Origin: Chloroflexi bacterium OHK40
Lineage (GTDB): Bacteria > Chloroflexota > Chloroflexia > Chloroflexales > Chloroflexaceae
NCBI GenBank assembly: GCA_004367505.1
Contig: SFCB01000290.1
Coordinates: 1 to 64,000, forward strand
Length of the DNA: 64,000 nt
Direction of reading: 5' to 3'
The position numbers and the translations under genes were made by a program. Numbering within the stretch: position 1 is the stretch's first letter; every line of letters begins with the position of its first letter. Below the pieces are notes generated by a model, which was not told the origin of the DNA, ran no database searches, and worked only from the letters and a program-made list of their open reading frames with translations. This document shows positions 49,245-57,293 of the stretch, piece after piece.

Positions 49245-50687
49245 ATGGCAGACACCGCCGTCCGCGCCGCGCCCGCTACGTCCACCCACGAGCGCCTGCC
49301 CCTTGGCACAAAGCTCGCCTTCGGTGCAGGCGATCTCGGCCCCGCCATCGCCACGATCATCGCCTCGTTCTTCCAGCTCTTCTTCCTCACCACCGTAGCT
49401 GGCCTCCCCCCGGGCCTCGCGGGCACCATCCTGCTGGTCGTGAAAATCTGGGACTCGGTGAACGACCCGATCATCGGCTGGCTCACCGACCGCACCAGCA
49501 CCCGCTGGGGCCGGCGCCGCCCCTGGCTACTCTTCGGGGCGCTGCCCTTCGGCTTGCTCTTCTTTCTGCAGTGGGTCATTCCACCCCTCGGTACGACGGG
49601 GCTGTTCATCTACTACCTGCTGATCGCTCTGCTCTTCGATACCGCCTTCACGGTGGTGAATGTCCCCTATGCCGCGCTGACCCCCGAGCTCACCCGCGAC
49701 TATGACGAGCGCACGGCGCTCAACTCCTACCGCTTCGCCTTCAGCATCGGCGGCAGCATCGTGGGCGGCATCCTCCACCAGGTGATTGTCGGCCAGTTCC
49801 CCGACGATCCGCGCACGGGCTACCTCATTTCTGGCGCGGTGGTGGGCGCCCTGATCGCCCTCCCCTTCCTCTGGTGCTTCGCCGGCACGCGCGAGCGCTA
49901 CGAGCCCGAGCCCGGCGCCGAAGAGTTGAGCCTCCCCGAGCAGATCCGCTACGTCTTCAGCAACCGGCCCTTCCTCTTCGTCGTCGGCATCTACCTCTTC
50001 TCCTGGCTGGCTGTACAGGTCACCTCGGCCGTCCTCACTTTCTTCATCGTCTTCTGGCTTGGCAGCGTTCCCCAGTTCCCTGCCACCGTCTTCGGCCTCA
50101 GCTTCAGCCAGGCATCGGACATTATCCCGCTCATGCTCTTTGCGGTGCAGGGCTCAGCGCTGGTCTTTTTGTTCGTCTGGAGCGCTGTGAGCCGGCGGAT
50201 CGGTAAGAAGGCCGTCTACATGATCGGCTCGCTGATCTGGATCGCTGTCCAGGCCTTCCTCTACTTCCTGCGGCCGGAGCAGCTGGGGCTGGCGATCGTG
50301 CTCGGCGTCATCGCGGGTGCAGGCATCGCCACGGCCTACCTCATCCCCTGGAGCATGATGCCCGACGTGATCGAGCTGGACGAACTGGAGACAGGGCAGC
50401 GGCGCGAGGGGATGTTCTACGGCTTCATGGTGCTGCTACAAAAGCTGGGGCTGGCCCTCGGGCTCTTCCTGGTTGGCCTCGCATTGCAGGCCTCCGGCTT
50501 CGACCAGAACCTGGCAGCCGGGCAGCAGCCCGAGTCGGCCCTCACTACCATCCGGCTGATGATCGGCCCGGTGCCCACCGTCATCCTGATCTGCGGGATG
50601 GTTCTCACCTGGTTCTACCCGATCACCCGCGAGAAACACGCGCAGATCCTTGCCCAGCTTGCGGCCCGCCGTGCTGCCACCCCCTGA
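49245..50687 (+). CDS. GPH-family (MelB-like) sugar:cation symporter
   Basis: A 480-residue MFS-fold transporter with about 12 transmembrane helices. The family start is LPLGTKLAFGAGDLGPAIAT. The loop 2-3 motif DSVNDPIIGWLTDRTSTRWG, followed by RRRPWLLFGALPFG, is diagnostic of the glycoside-pentoside-hexuronide family, and VPYAALTPELTRDYDERTAL is the second conserved segment. It imports a glycoside or uronide. Its neighbours (enolase-family dehydratase, GH36) suggest a sugar-acid or galactoside substrate. Confidence 0.95.
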   Translation: MADTAVRAAPATSTHERLPLGTKLAFGAGDLGPAIATIIASFFQLFFLTTVAGLPPGLAGTILLVVKIWDSVNDPIIGWLTDRTSTRWGRRRPWLLFGALPFGLLFFLQWVIPPLGTTGLFIYYLLIALLFDTAFTVVNVPYAALTPELTRDYDERTALNSYRFAFSIGGSIVGGILHQVIVGQFPDDPRTGYLISGAVVGALIALPFLWCFAGTRERYEPEPGAEELSLPEQIRYVFSNRPFLFVVGIYLFSWLAVQVTSAVLTFFIVFWLGSVPQFPATVFGLSFSQASDIIPLMLFAVQGSALVFLFVWSAVSRRIGKKAVYMIGSLIWIAVQAFLYFLRPEQLGLAIVLGVIAGAGIATAYLIPWSMMPDVIELDELETGQRREGMFYGFMVLLQKLGLALGLFLVGLALQASGFDQNLAAGQQPESALTTIRLMIGPVPTVILICGMVLTWFYPITREKHAQILAQLAARRAATP

Positions 50688-50689
50688 GC

Positions 50690-50715
50690 AACCCCCTATC
50701 CACGATCCGGGGGTT
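50690..50715 (+). terminator. Hairpin after the GPH transporter gene
   Basis: AACCCCC pairs with GGGGGTT around a 12-nt loop, beginning directly after the TGA stop. It lies between convergent genes. No T-run is evident. Confidence 0.55.
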
Positions 50716-51093
50716 CGAGACCGCGCCGTAGCACCACCGCAGCCAGTGCCCGCGCCTGGCATCGCCCGGCGTCCGTGCTACCGCGCTACCACGCTTGCAC
50801 CCAACATCGTGGATGCCGCCCCGCTGGCCGCCGAGCCGTACCCGGCCATCCGGGTTGACCTGCCGGGGCGCATCGTCCACGACGTGCGTGCCGATCTGGA
50901 GCCATATGGCTTGCACCTGCCGGAGATCCTGATCACCTGCGCATGTGCGCCGGAGTTGCTCTTTGTAGTCTAGGATGATTGAGCCGATGGCCTGGGGACG
51001 CGACCGATCGTCAATCGCCTGCGAACAGGCGCTCTTCGCGGCGCCGCTGAGCGGCGTAGCCCGAACGCGATTCGGCCCCCCGGCACGGCATAT
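50716..51093. other. Gap between convergent transporter and dehydratase genes
   Basis: A plus-strand frame ending at 50973 (RVDLPGRIVHDVRADLEPYG; LPEILITCACAPELLFVV) has a protein-like composition but no start signal and no recognised family. It could be a 3' remnant of a lost gene. Nothing else is identified. Confidence 0.3.
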
Positions 51094-52269
51094 TTAGAGC
51101 GCGGGCGTGCGGTAGATCGTCTTGCCGCGCACGCGGATCTCCACATCCACAAGGTAGGGCGCAAAGCCAGCCGTGTTCACAGTGAGGCCCAGCCCGGGGC
51201 CTTCAGGCAGGTAGATGCGGCCGTCGGCGTCGGGCAGGATGTGCTCGGCGGTGATCGCTAGCGCGAGCTGGCGCGGCTCGACGGGGTACTCGCAGATCGC
51301 ATCGGGCTCGCTGGCGGCGTAGGGTTGCAGCGAGGCGCTCAAGGCGAGGTGCGAAGTAAAGGTGTGGTTGACGTATGTCACCCCCCGGGCGCGAGCCGCC
51401 GTCACAACCTTGCGGGCCACGGAGATCCCACCGATCCGCCCGGCGTCGATCTGGATGTAGCCGAGGCCGGCGTAGTCGAGGAGTTGCTCAGCCATGTGGT
51501 AGGTGTGGCAGCCCTCGCCCGCCGCGAGCCGAACCGGCCCCGCGTGGGCGGCGAGCTGCCGGTACGCGCCCAGGGCCCCGGAGACGAAGGGCTCCTCCAG
51601 CCACCTCACCCGGCAGGCCCGCAGCGCGTCGAGGCGCTGACGCGCGGCATCCACGTCGTCCAGCCAGACGGTCCCGGCGTCGATCAGGAGCACCCCGTCG
51701 TCGCCGAGGCCCTCGCGGGCCGCGAAGACCTGGTCGGCATCGGCGTCGGGAGTGCCGTGGCCGTACGGCCCCCACCCGAACTTGGCGGCCCGGTAGCCCT
51801 GGGCGCGCACAGCCCGCGCCTTCTGCAGGGTCTCTTCAGGCGTGTCGCCGAAGAGCTGCGAGGCGTAGGGCAGCTTCGGGGTGGCCCGTGCGTCGCCGAG
51901 CAGCCGGTAGACCGGCTCACCGAAGCGCCGGCCAAGGAGATCCCAGAGAGCCACGTCGATCCCGGAGAGGGTATGGTCGGCCTGGAGTAGATCGAGGCTC
52001 TGGGCGCGCACCAGATCGCCGATGCGGCGGATGTCGTCGGGGGTATCGATCGGTTGGCCGAGCACCGAGTCGCGCACGGGTTTGCAGGCGCTGTGGGACA
52101 TCGGGCAGACGAAGCTGGCGATCGAGACGAGGGGGGCAGCCTCGCACTCGCCCCAGCCCACGTACTCACCGGCCTGCACACGCACTAGCAGCGCGTCCTG
52201 GCTTCCATCGCCTATATCGAGCACCTCGGGCATCGAGAGATAGTAGAAGTCCACAGCATCGATGCGCAT
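51094..52269 (-). CDS. Mandelate racemase/muconate-lactonising-type enolase-superfamily enzyme
   Basis: A 391-residue member of the enolase superfamily from ATG 52269, with AAGGAA upstream. The N-terminal capping domain has VDFYYLSMPEVLDIGDGSQD. The barrel carries a catalytic Lys in YRAAKFGWGPYG (the KxK motif is reduced to one Lys), metal ligands Asp in LLIDAGTVWLDD, Glu in VRWLEEPF and Glu in LAAGEG, and a probable catalytic His in NHTFTSHLALS. Such enzymes dehydrate sugar acids or epimerise acids. It may act with the convergent GPH transporter. The substrate is unassigned. Confidence 0.9.
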   Translation of the reverse strand: MRIDAVDFYYLSMPEVLDIGDGSQDALLVRVQAGEYVGWGECEAAPLVSIASFVCPMSHSACKPVRDSVLGQPIDTPDDIRRIGDLVRAQSLDLLQADHTLSGIDVALWDLLGRRFGEPVYRLLGDARATPKLPYASQLFGDTPEETLQKARAVRAQGYRAAKFGWGPYGHGTPDADADQVFAAREGLGDDGVLLIDAGTVWLDDVDAARQRLDALRACRVRWLEEPFVSGALGAYRQLAAHAGPVRLAAGEGCHTYHMAEQLLDYAGLGYIQIDAGRIGGISVARKVVTAARARGVTYVNHTFTSHLALSASLQPYAASEPDAICEYPVEPRQLALAITAEHILPDADGRIYLPEGPGLGLTVNTAGFAPYLVDVEIRVRGKTIYRTPAL

Positions 52270-52452
52270 GGGAGTGGTTCCTTTGCTGATGGGTCTTTGC
52301 CGGCGCGGCCACCGGTAGGTGGAGCGCTGCCCCGGGCCGCAGCCGCATGCGATGGCATCGGGCGCGCCGCCTGAGACCGTCTTGATCCCCCCGTCGGAAC
52401 AGAGAGTATAATCGAGATTGTGCATGCGCTTCCAAGGTGCTGAAACGTGAGT

Positions 52453-52493
52453 GGGTGACGGATGTTCTTGCCCACCCGCGTGCCGTGGCGCGG
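52453..52493 (+). repeat. 41-bp dispersed repeat, copy 1
   Basis: GGGTGACGGATGTTCTTGCC and following bases to GGCGCGG. It recurs at 54942-54982 with a few substitutions. The two direct copies bracket the GH36 alpha-galactosidase gene. Confidence 0.8.
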
Positions 52494-52617
52494 AAGCGCG
52501 CGGCTACGGGGAGGGGAAGCCCGCCGGTGGCGGTCTGCCCCCCCGCTTGCGCGGGTTCAAGGGCGGACAGTACGCACGTGCGCGTGGCGATGTACCGCAT
52601 TCTGACGGGCTGCTTCC

Positions 52618-52643
52618 CCCCTCTCCCGCATGCGGGAGAGGGG
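52618..52643. terminator. Perfect 26-bp palindrome
   Basis: CCCTCTCCCGCA followed by TGCGGGAGAGGG and one further C/G pair: every base pairs about the centre, with no loop. As RNA it would form a stable hairpin; as DNA it could be a cruciform or a repeat-element end. It is not next to a stop codon, so a terminator role is uncertain. Confidence 0.35.
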
Positions 52644-52895
52644 ACAGGGGGTGAGGGCCTGCAGCGCGTCCCACGCTGTGAACTGCGGTTCCGACCAGAC
52701 GCGCTGCCCGCCCCTGAACTTGCGCGGGGGTGGAAGCAGCGCGCGCCGCGGCCGTGAGACCTAAGGCGTGCTGGCGTGCAAGATAGGACGCCGCACCCGG
52801 CCCCAGGAAGGTCGTTCCCGTGCGCGCAGGAGCCCGGCCCCCGTGTTCACGAAGTTCAAGGGCGAACGGCAATGCCGGGATGAACTGGAGCAATT

Positions 52896-54935
52896 GTGGT
52901 ACCCGAAACGATCGACCTCTCCACGCCCGCGTTCAGCTTTGAGTTCCGCGCCGCCGGCGGCCTTGCGCTCACTGCCTACGGCCTTCCCGACCTGCCCTGG
53001 GCGCTGCCCTCCTCGGGGCTATTCGCCGTTGAGGTTGCCGGACGGCGGATCGATGGGCGCGCAGCGGAACTGACCGTGGCCGGGGTCGCTCTGCGCGAGG
53101 AGCCCCCCGGCCGCCGTACGCTGAGCTTATCGCTACGCCACGACGAGCTCGGCCTGGCGATTGAGTACCACGCAGCTCTGTACGCCGGGACAGCGCTGAT
53201 GGAGTCGTGGCTCACTGTACGTAACATCGGCGCCGAGCCGCTGCACCTCACGCGGCTCGACTCGCTGGTGCTCGATTTGCCTGCCGGGAGTTACGAGCGG
53301 CTGAGTTTCACTGGCTCCTGGGGCCTGGAGTTCGAGCCCGAGCGGGCTCCGCTCACCGAGGCAGTTGTGCTGGAGAGCCGCGCGGGCCGCTCCTCGCATG
53401 GCCACGTCCCCTGGTTTGCCCTGATCCGCGATGGGCACTCCGTGCTCGCCGGGGCCGTGGCCTGGTCAGGCAACTGGGTGGTGCGCCTGGAGCCCGGCGC
53501 GGCGGGGGTGGCCCTCTCGGGCGGGCTCCACGACTGGGCGTTTACAGCCGAACTGGCCCCCGGCGCGGCGATCGAGGCACCGCCCGTCGTGGTGGCGCTC
53601 GCCGCAGGCAGCGCGCTCAACACGGTCGCGAGCCAGTACGCCCTGGTGGGGCGGCAGTACTGGTACCCCCACAATGCCCTGGCCGACCAGTTGCCCGTGG
53701 AGTGGAACCACTGGTGGAGCTACGAGGACAAAGATCTGGACGAGGCCGTCTTCCGGCGCAATGTGGACGTTGCGTCCGAACTGGGGATCGAGGTCTGCAC
53801 CCTGGACGCGGGCTGGTTCGGACAGAGCGACCCCGGCAGCCACTGGTACGAGCAACGTGGCGACTGGGACACCGTCAACGCCGCCCGTTTCCCCTCGGGC
53901 CTGCGGGCACTCTCTGACTACGTTCACGAGCGCGGGATGGCCTTCGGGCTCTGGTGCGAGATCGAGGCCGTGGGCAAGGCGGCCCGGCTCGCCCACGAGC
54001 GCCCTGATCTGCTAGCCACCCGCAACGGCGAGCCGCTCGGCTACGTCTGCCTTGGGAGCCCGGCCGGGCAGGCGTGGGCCCTGGCCACCCTGGACCAACT
54101 GATCAGCGCCTACCGCTGCGACTGGGTGAAGCTTGACTTCAACCTGGACCCTGGGGCAGGCTGTGACCGGGACGACCACGGTCACGGCCCGGGCGACGGG
54201 CTCTACGCACACTATCGCGGCTACTACGGAATGCTGGCGGCGCTGCGGGAGCGGCATCCACACGTTGTGCTGGAGAACTGCTCCTCGGGCGGCCTGCGGA
54301 TCGACCTGGGGCTCGCCAGGCAGACCCACATGGCCTTCCTCAGCGACCCGGACTGGCCAGAGCATAGCTTGCAGTGCTTCTGGGGTGCGAGCCTGATGCT
54401 AGCGCCCAGCGCCCTGTTACACTGGGGCTACGCCGAATGGAGCCACGCCGAGCATCGTTGCCAGCACTTCGACCCGCGCGACCCCGCCCTTCGCCCGCAC
54501 CAGGTCGATTACTATACCCGCATCTCGATGCTCCGGCGCTTCGGCTTCTCACAGCGCCTGCCCGATCTGCCCGGCTGGGTTGCGGCGCGCTACCAGGACC
54601 AGATCGCCGACTACAAAGCCCATGTGCGCCGCTTCGTTCGCGAGGCGGAGTTGCTGAGGCTGAGCGGCCAGCCCCGCCGCTTCGGCGAGGGCGAGCGCTG
54701 GGCCGCCTTCCAGTACCGCATGCCCGGCGGCGCGGAGCACCTGCTAGCGGTGTTCCGCCTCCCCGGAGGCGCACCGGCCTGGCATGTGGTGCCGGAAGGC
54801 ATGGACCCCGAGCGTGGCTACACGCTCACCTGGCTGGGCGAGGATCGAGCCGAAGCGCACAGCGGCGCCGAGCTGACCCGGGGGATACATTTTGAACTGC
54901 CCGAGGAGGGCTCGGCCCTCGTGCTGCTCCGGTAG
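52896..54935 (+). CDS. Alpha-galactosidase, glycoside hydrolase family 36
   Basis: A 679-residue retaining alpha-galactosidase. The start is GTG 52896 with GGAG 6 nt upstream. The N-terminal beta-supersandwich covers residues 1-250. The TIM barrel follows (PVEWNHWWSYEDKDLDEAVF; CTLDAGWFGQSD; AFGLWCEIEAVGK). The catalytic nucleophile Asp lies in CDWVKLDFNLDPG (near residue 415), ENCSSGGLRIDLG is a hallmark, and the acid/base Asp lies in MAFLSDPDWPEHSL (near residue 482). There is no signal peptide. Direct repeats lie on both sides. It is separated from the downstream ABC operon by about 460 bp with its own promoter. Confidence 0.95.
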   Translation: MVPETIDLSTPAFSFEFRAAGGLALTAYGLPDLPWALPSSGLFAVEVAGRRIDGRAAELTVAGVALREEPPGRRTLSLSLRHDELGLAIEYHAALYAGTALMESWLTVRNIGAEPLHLTRLDSLVLDLPAGSYERLSFTGSWGLEFEPERAPLTEAVVLESRAGRSSHGHVPWFALIRDGHSVLAGAVAWSGNWVVRLEPGAAGVALSGGLHDWAFTAELAPGAAIEAPPVVVALAAGSALNTVASQYALVGRQYWYPHNALADQLPVEWNHWWSYEDKDLDEAVFRRNVDVASELGIEVCTLDAGWFGQSDPGSHWYEQRGDWDTVNAARFPSGLRALSDYVHERGMAFGLWCEIEAVGKAARLAHERPDLLATRNGEPLGYVCLGSPAGQAWALATLDQLISAYRCDWVKLDFNLDPGAGCDRDDHGHGPGDGLYAHYRGYYGMLAALRERHPHVVLENCSSGGLRIDLGLARQTHMAFLSDPDWPEHSLQCFWGASLMLAPSALLHWGYAEWSHAEHRCQHFDPRDPALRPHQVDYYTRISMLRRFGFSQRLPDLPGWVAARYQDQIADYKAHVRRFVREAELLRLSGQPRRFGEGERWAAFQYRMPGGAEHLLAVFRLPGGAPAWHVVPEGMDPERGYTLTWLGEDRAEAHSGAELTRGIHFELPEEGSALVLLR

Positions 54936-54941
54936 GTCGGA

Positions 54942-54982
54942 GGGTGACGGATGTTCCTGCCCACCTGCGGGCCATAGCGCGG
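54942..54982 (+). repeat. 41-bp dispersed repeat, copy 2
   Basis: GGGTGACGGATGTTCCTGCC and following bases to AGCGCGG, 6 bp after the alpha-galactosidase stop. It matches copy 1 (52453-52493) at most positions and in the same orientation. Confidence 0.8.
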
Positions 54983-55026
54983 AGTCGCGTGGTGGGCATG
55001 GCGCGGAAGCGCGGCGATAGGGAGCG

Positions 55027-55066
55027 GTGTCGTTCCCGCGCAAGCGGGAACCCAGCCCCCGCGGGC
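55027..55066. repeat. Palindromic intergenic repeat, copy 1
   Basis: GTGTCGTTCCCGCGCAAGCG continuing GGAACCCAGCCCCCGCGGGC. The core TTCCCGC-(4 nt)-GCGGGAA is an inverted repeat of the type found as dispersed REP-like units in many genomes. A second copy lies 85 bp on. Confidence 0.85.
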
Positions 55067-55111
55067 GCCCCGCTCTAGACGCCCGCCTGCGCGGGCCACA
55101 CACGCGCCGCA

Positions 55112-55151
55112 GTGTCGTTCCCGCAAAAGCGGGAACCCAGCCCCCGCGGGC
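55112..55151. repeat. Palindromic intergenic repeat, copy 2
   Basis: The same 40-bp unit as at 55027-55066, differing only in the loop (AAAA instead of GCAA). The two form a direct-repeat pair between the alpha-galactosidase and the promoter of the ABC operon. Confidence 0.85.
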
Positions 55152-55252
55152 CCAGGGGCGTGCGCGGGCGCGGTGGTAGCGCCCACCGCCGCACAAGCGG
55201 GGGCAGGCTGGCCTGCACGACGGTACGCCGCATTCGGCAGATCGCGTCGTTC

Positions 55253-55282
55253 TTGACATCCCCCTGGCCCAACTGTTATACT
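55253..55282 (+). promoter_or_regulatory. Sigma-70 promoter of the MalFG-type ABC operon
   Basis: Perfect TTGACA (55253-55258), an 18-bp spacer and TATACT (55277-55282). The predicted transcription start is near 55289, about 108 nt before the first start codon. Confidence 0.85.
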
Positions 55283-55308
55283 GCGCTTATTCTTCCTCTA
55301 GAACGTCG

Positions 55309-55322
55309 TTCACATCTGTGAA
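55309..55322. promoter_or_regulatory. Palindromic operator TTCACATCTGTGAA
   Basis: A perfect 14-bp palindrome about 20 nt into the transcript of the ABC operon. A related word, TTCACAAGGATGAA, overlaps the start of the iclR transcript (63451-63464), matching at 10 of 14 positions. The IclR regulator encoded next to this operon is the likely ligand. Confidence 0.65.
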
Positions 55323-55396
55323 TATGCTTCACGCCCGACAGTACGGACGTGGGCGCTCGCATCGCTACCGGTTGTGCTCAGGGAGGAGCAACGCTG

Positions 55397-56350
55397 GTGC
55401 AAACTCACCCAACCGCAGGTGGCGCGGTCGTCGCGGAGACGGCCCCGGCGCAGCGCCCGTCGCGCCGCTGGACGCGGGACGCGCTGCATGGCTACGTCTT
55501 TATGGCGCCGGCCATCCTGGGCCTGCTGCTGTTCACACTGGGGCCAGTACTGGCCTCACTCTGGCTGAGCTTCACCGAGTACAACATCCTCACGCCGCCA
55601 CAGTGGATCGGCCTGGAGAACTACGCCCGGATGTTCCGGGAGCGGCTGTTCTGGCAGGCGCTCAAGGTGAGCACGATCTACTCGGTGGTGAGTGTGCCCC
55701 TGGGCCTGGTGCTCTCGCTGGGGTTAGCGGTGCTGCTGAACCACGGGATGCGCGGCATTCTCTTCTTTCGCTCGGTGTACTACATGCCCACGGTGATCTC
55801 GGGCGTGGGCGTGGCGATGCTCTGGCGCTGGCTGTTCAACGCCGAGTTCGGCGTGATCAACGTGCTCCTCAGCAAGGTGGGAATCCAGGGGCCAGCCTGG
55901 CTGCTAGACGAGAACTGGGCGCTCCCAGCACTGATCATCACCAGCGTGTGGGGTCTGGGTGGCACCACTCTCATCTTTCTGGCCGGCCTGCAGGGCATTC
56001 CCCAGGAGCTGTACGAGGCGGCTGAGATCGACGGCGCTGGCCGCTGGAGCCAGTTTCGCAACATCACACTGCCGCTGATCTCGAACGTTACCTTCTTCAA
56101 CCTGGTGCTTGGCATCATCGGCGCGCTCCAGGTCTTCACCGATGCCTTTGTGATCACGCGTGGCGGCCCAAACCACGCCACGCTCTTCCTCTCGGTCTAC
56201 CTCTACCAGCACGCCTTCCAGTACCTGAACATGGGCTACGCGGCGGCAATCGCCTGGTTCATCTTCATCGTGGTAATGCTGCTGACGCTGCTGGTCTTCA
56301 AGTCGTCACCGCTCTGGGTCTACTACGAGAATGAGCGGCAGGGGAGGTAA
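55397..56350 (+). CDS. Sugar ABC transporter permease, MalF-like
   Basis: A 317-residue permease of the carbohydrate uptake transporter-1 family. GTG 55397 follows GGAGGAG; the frame extends upstream to ATG 55349 with no such signal. About six helices: HGYVFMAPAILGLLLFTLGP first, and later YYMPTVISGVGVAMLWRWLF. The EAA loop is IPQELYEAAEIDGAGRWSQF followed by RNITLPLI. It works with the MalG-like gene 2 bp downstream. Confidence 0.93.
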   Translation: MQTHPTAGGAVVAETAPAQRPSRRWTRDALHGYVFMAPAILGLLLFTLGPVLASLWLSFTEYNILTPPQWIGLENYARMFRERLFWQALKVSTIYSVVSVPLGLVLSLGLAVLLNHGMRGILFFRSVYYMPTVISGVGVAMLWRWLFNAEFGVINVLLSKVGIQGPAWLLDENWALPALIITSVWGLGGTTLIFLAGLQGIPQELYEAAEIDGAGRWSQFRNITLPLISNVTFFNLVLGIIGALQVFTDAFVITRGGPNHATLFLSVYLYQHAFQYLNMGYAAAIAWFIFIVVMLLTLLVFKSSPLWVYYENERQGR

Positions 56351-56352
56351 GG

Positions 56353-57228
56353 ATGACCACCCGGCAGAGAACGCTGCCGTTCTGGCGCACCCGTCGGGGC
56401 CAGGATCGGGCCTTCACCGCGTTCGTCTTTGTGCTGCTCTGCGCGGGGGCGCTGCTGATCCTGCTGCCGTTCTTCTGGATGCTCTCCACCGCGCTCAAGG
56501 CGCCCGAGCAGGTCTACCTTTCGCCCCCGGTCTGGATTCCCATCCCACCCCAGTTCAGCAACTTCTGGGAGGCACTCACCAGGGTGCCTTTCCACGTCTA
56601 TGCCCTCAACACGGCGATCATCGTTTCGCTGGTGATGGTGGGCACGCTGCTGTCCTGCTCCTTCGCGGCCTATGGCTTTGCGAGGCTCAACGCCCCCGGT
56701 AAGAACCTGATCTTTATGCTGGTGCTCGCCACGCTGATGCTGCCGGGCGCGGTAACGCTGGTACCCACTTATCTGATGTTCAACGCGGTGGGCTGGGTGA
56801 ACACCTTTCTGCCACTGATCGTGCCGTCCTTCTTTGGCAGCGCATTTAACATCTTTCTGCTCCGGCAGTTCTACATGACGATCCCGGCGGAGCTAGAGGA
56901 GGCGGCAAAGATCGATGGCGCGAGCGTCTACCGGATCTGGTGGAGCATCATGCTGCCACTCAGCCAGCCGGTGCTCGCGACCGTGGCCGTGTTTACCTTT
57001 GTGGCCACCTATAACGACTTCCTGATGCCGCTGATCTACCTCGCCGACGAGGAGAAGTATACGATCGCGGTGGCGCTCTCGTTCTTCCAGGGCTCGCCAC
57101 GAATCGGGCCGCAGATGCACCTGATGATGGCGGCCGTGACGGTGTCGATCCTGCCGCCGCTGGCGCTCTTCCTGGCGGCACAGCGCTACTTCGTGCGCGG
57201 GATCGTGATGAGCGGTATCAAAGGGTAG
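56353..57228 (+). CDS. Sugar ABC transporter permease, MalG-like
   Basis: A 291-residue partner permease with about six helices (AFVFVLLCAGALLILLPFFW onward). The EAA motif is IPAELEEAAKIDGASVYRIW followed by WSIMLPLSQPVL. The ATPase subunit for this importer is not encoded nearby; CUT1 systems often share a general MsmK-type ATPase encoded elsewhere. Confidence 0.94.
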   Translation: MTTRQRTLPFWRTRRGQDRAFTAFVFVLLCAGALLILLPFFWMLSTALKAPEQVYLSPPVWIPIPPQFSNFWEALTRVPFHVYALNTAIIVSLVMVGTLLSCSFAAYGFARLNAPGKNLIFMLVLATLMLPGAVTLVPTYLMFNAVGWVNTFLPLIVPSFFGSAFNIFLLRQFYMTIPAELEEAAKIDGASVYRIWWSIMLPLSQPVLATVAVFTFVATYNDFLMPLIYLADEEKYTIAVALSFFQGSPRIGPQMHLMMAAVTVSILPPLALFLAAQRYFVRGIVMSGIKG

Positions 57229-57293
57229 CGGCGGGGCCGCCCCCGATACATTCCCCTCAGGATGCAGGTGTTCACACGGAGGAGTGCGTAGCC

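Larger units (their letters stand above)
52270..52895. other. Intergenic region with dispersed repeat and palindrome
   Basis: 626 bp without a supported gene. On the minus strand TATACT near 52409, preceded by TTGGAA at a 19-bp spacer, is a weak promoter for the dehydratase. The region holds copy 1 of a 41-bp repeat (52453-52493) and a perfect 26-bp palindrome centred on GCATGC (52618-52643). Open frames here are arginine- and proline-rich and match no family. Confidence 0.5.
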
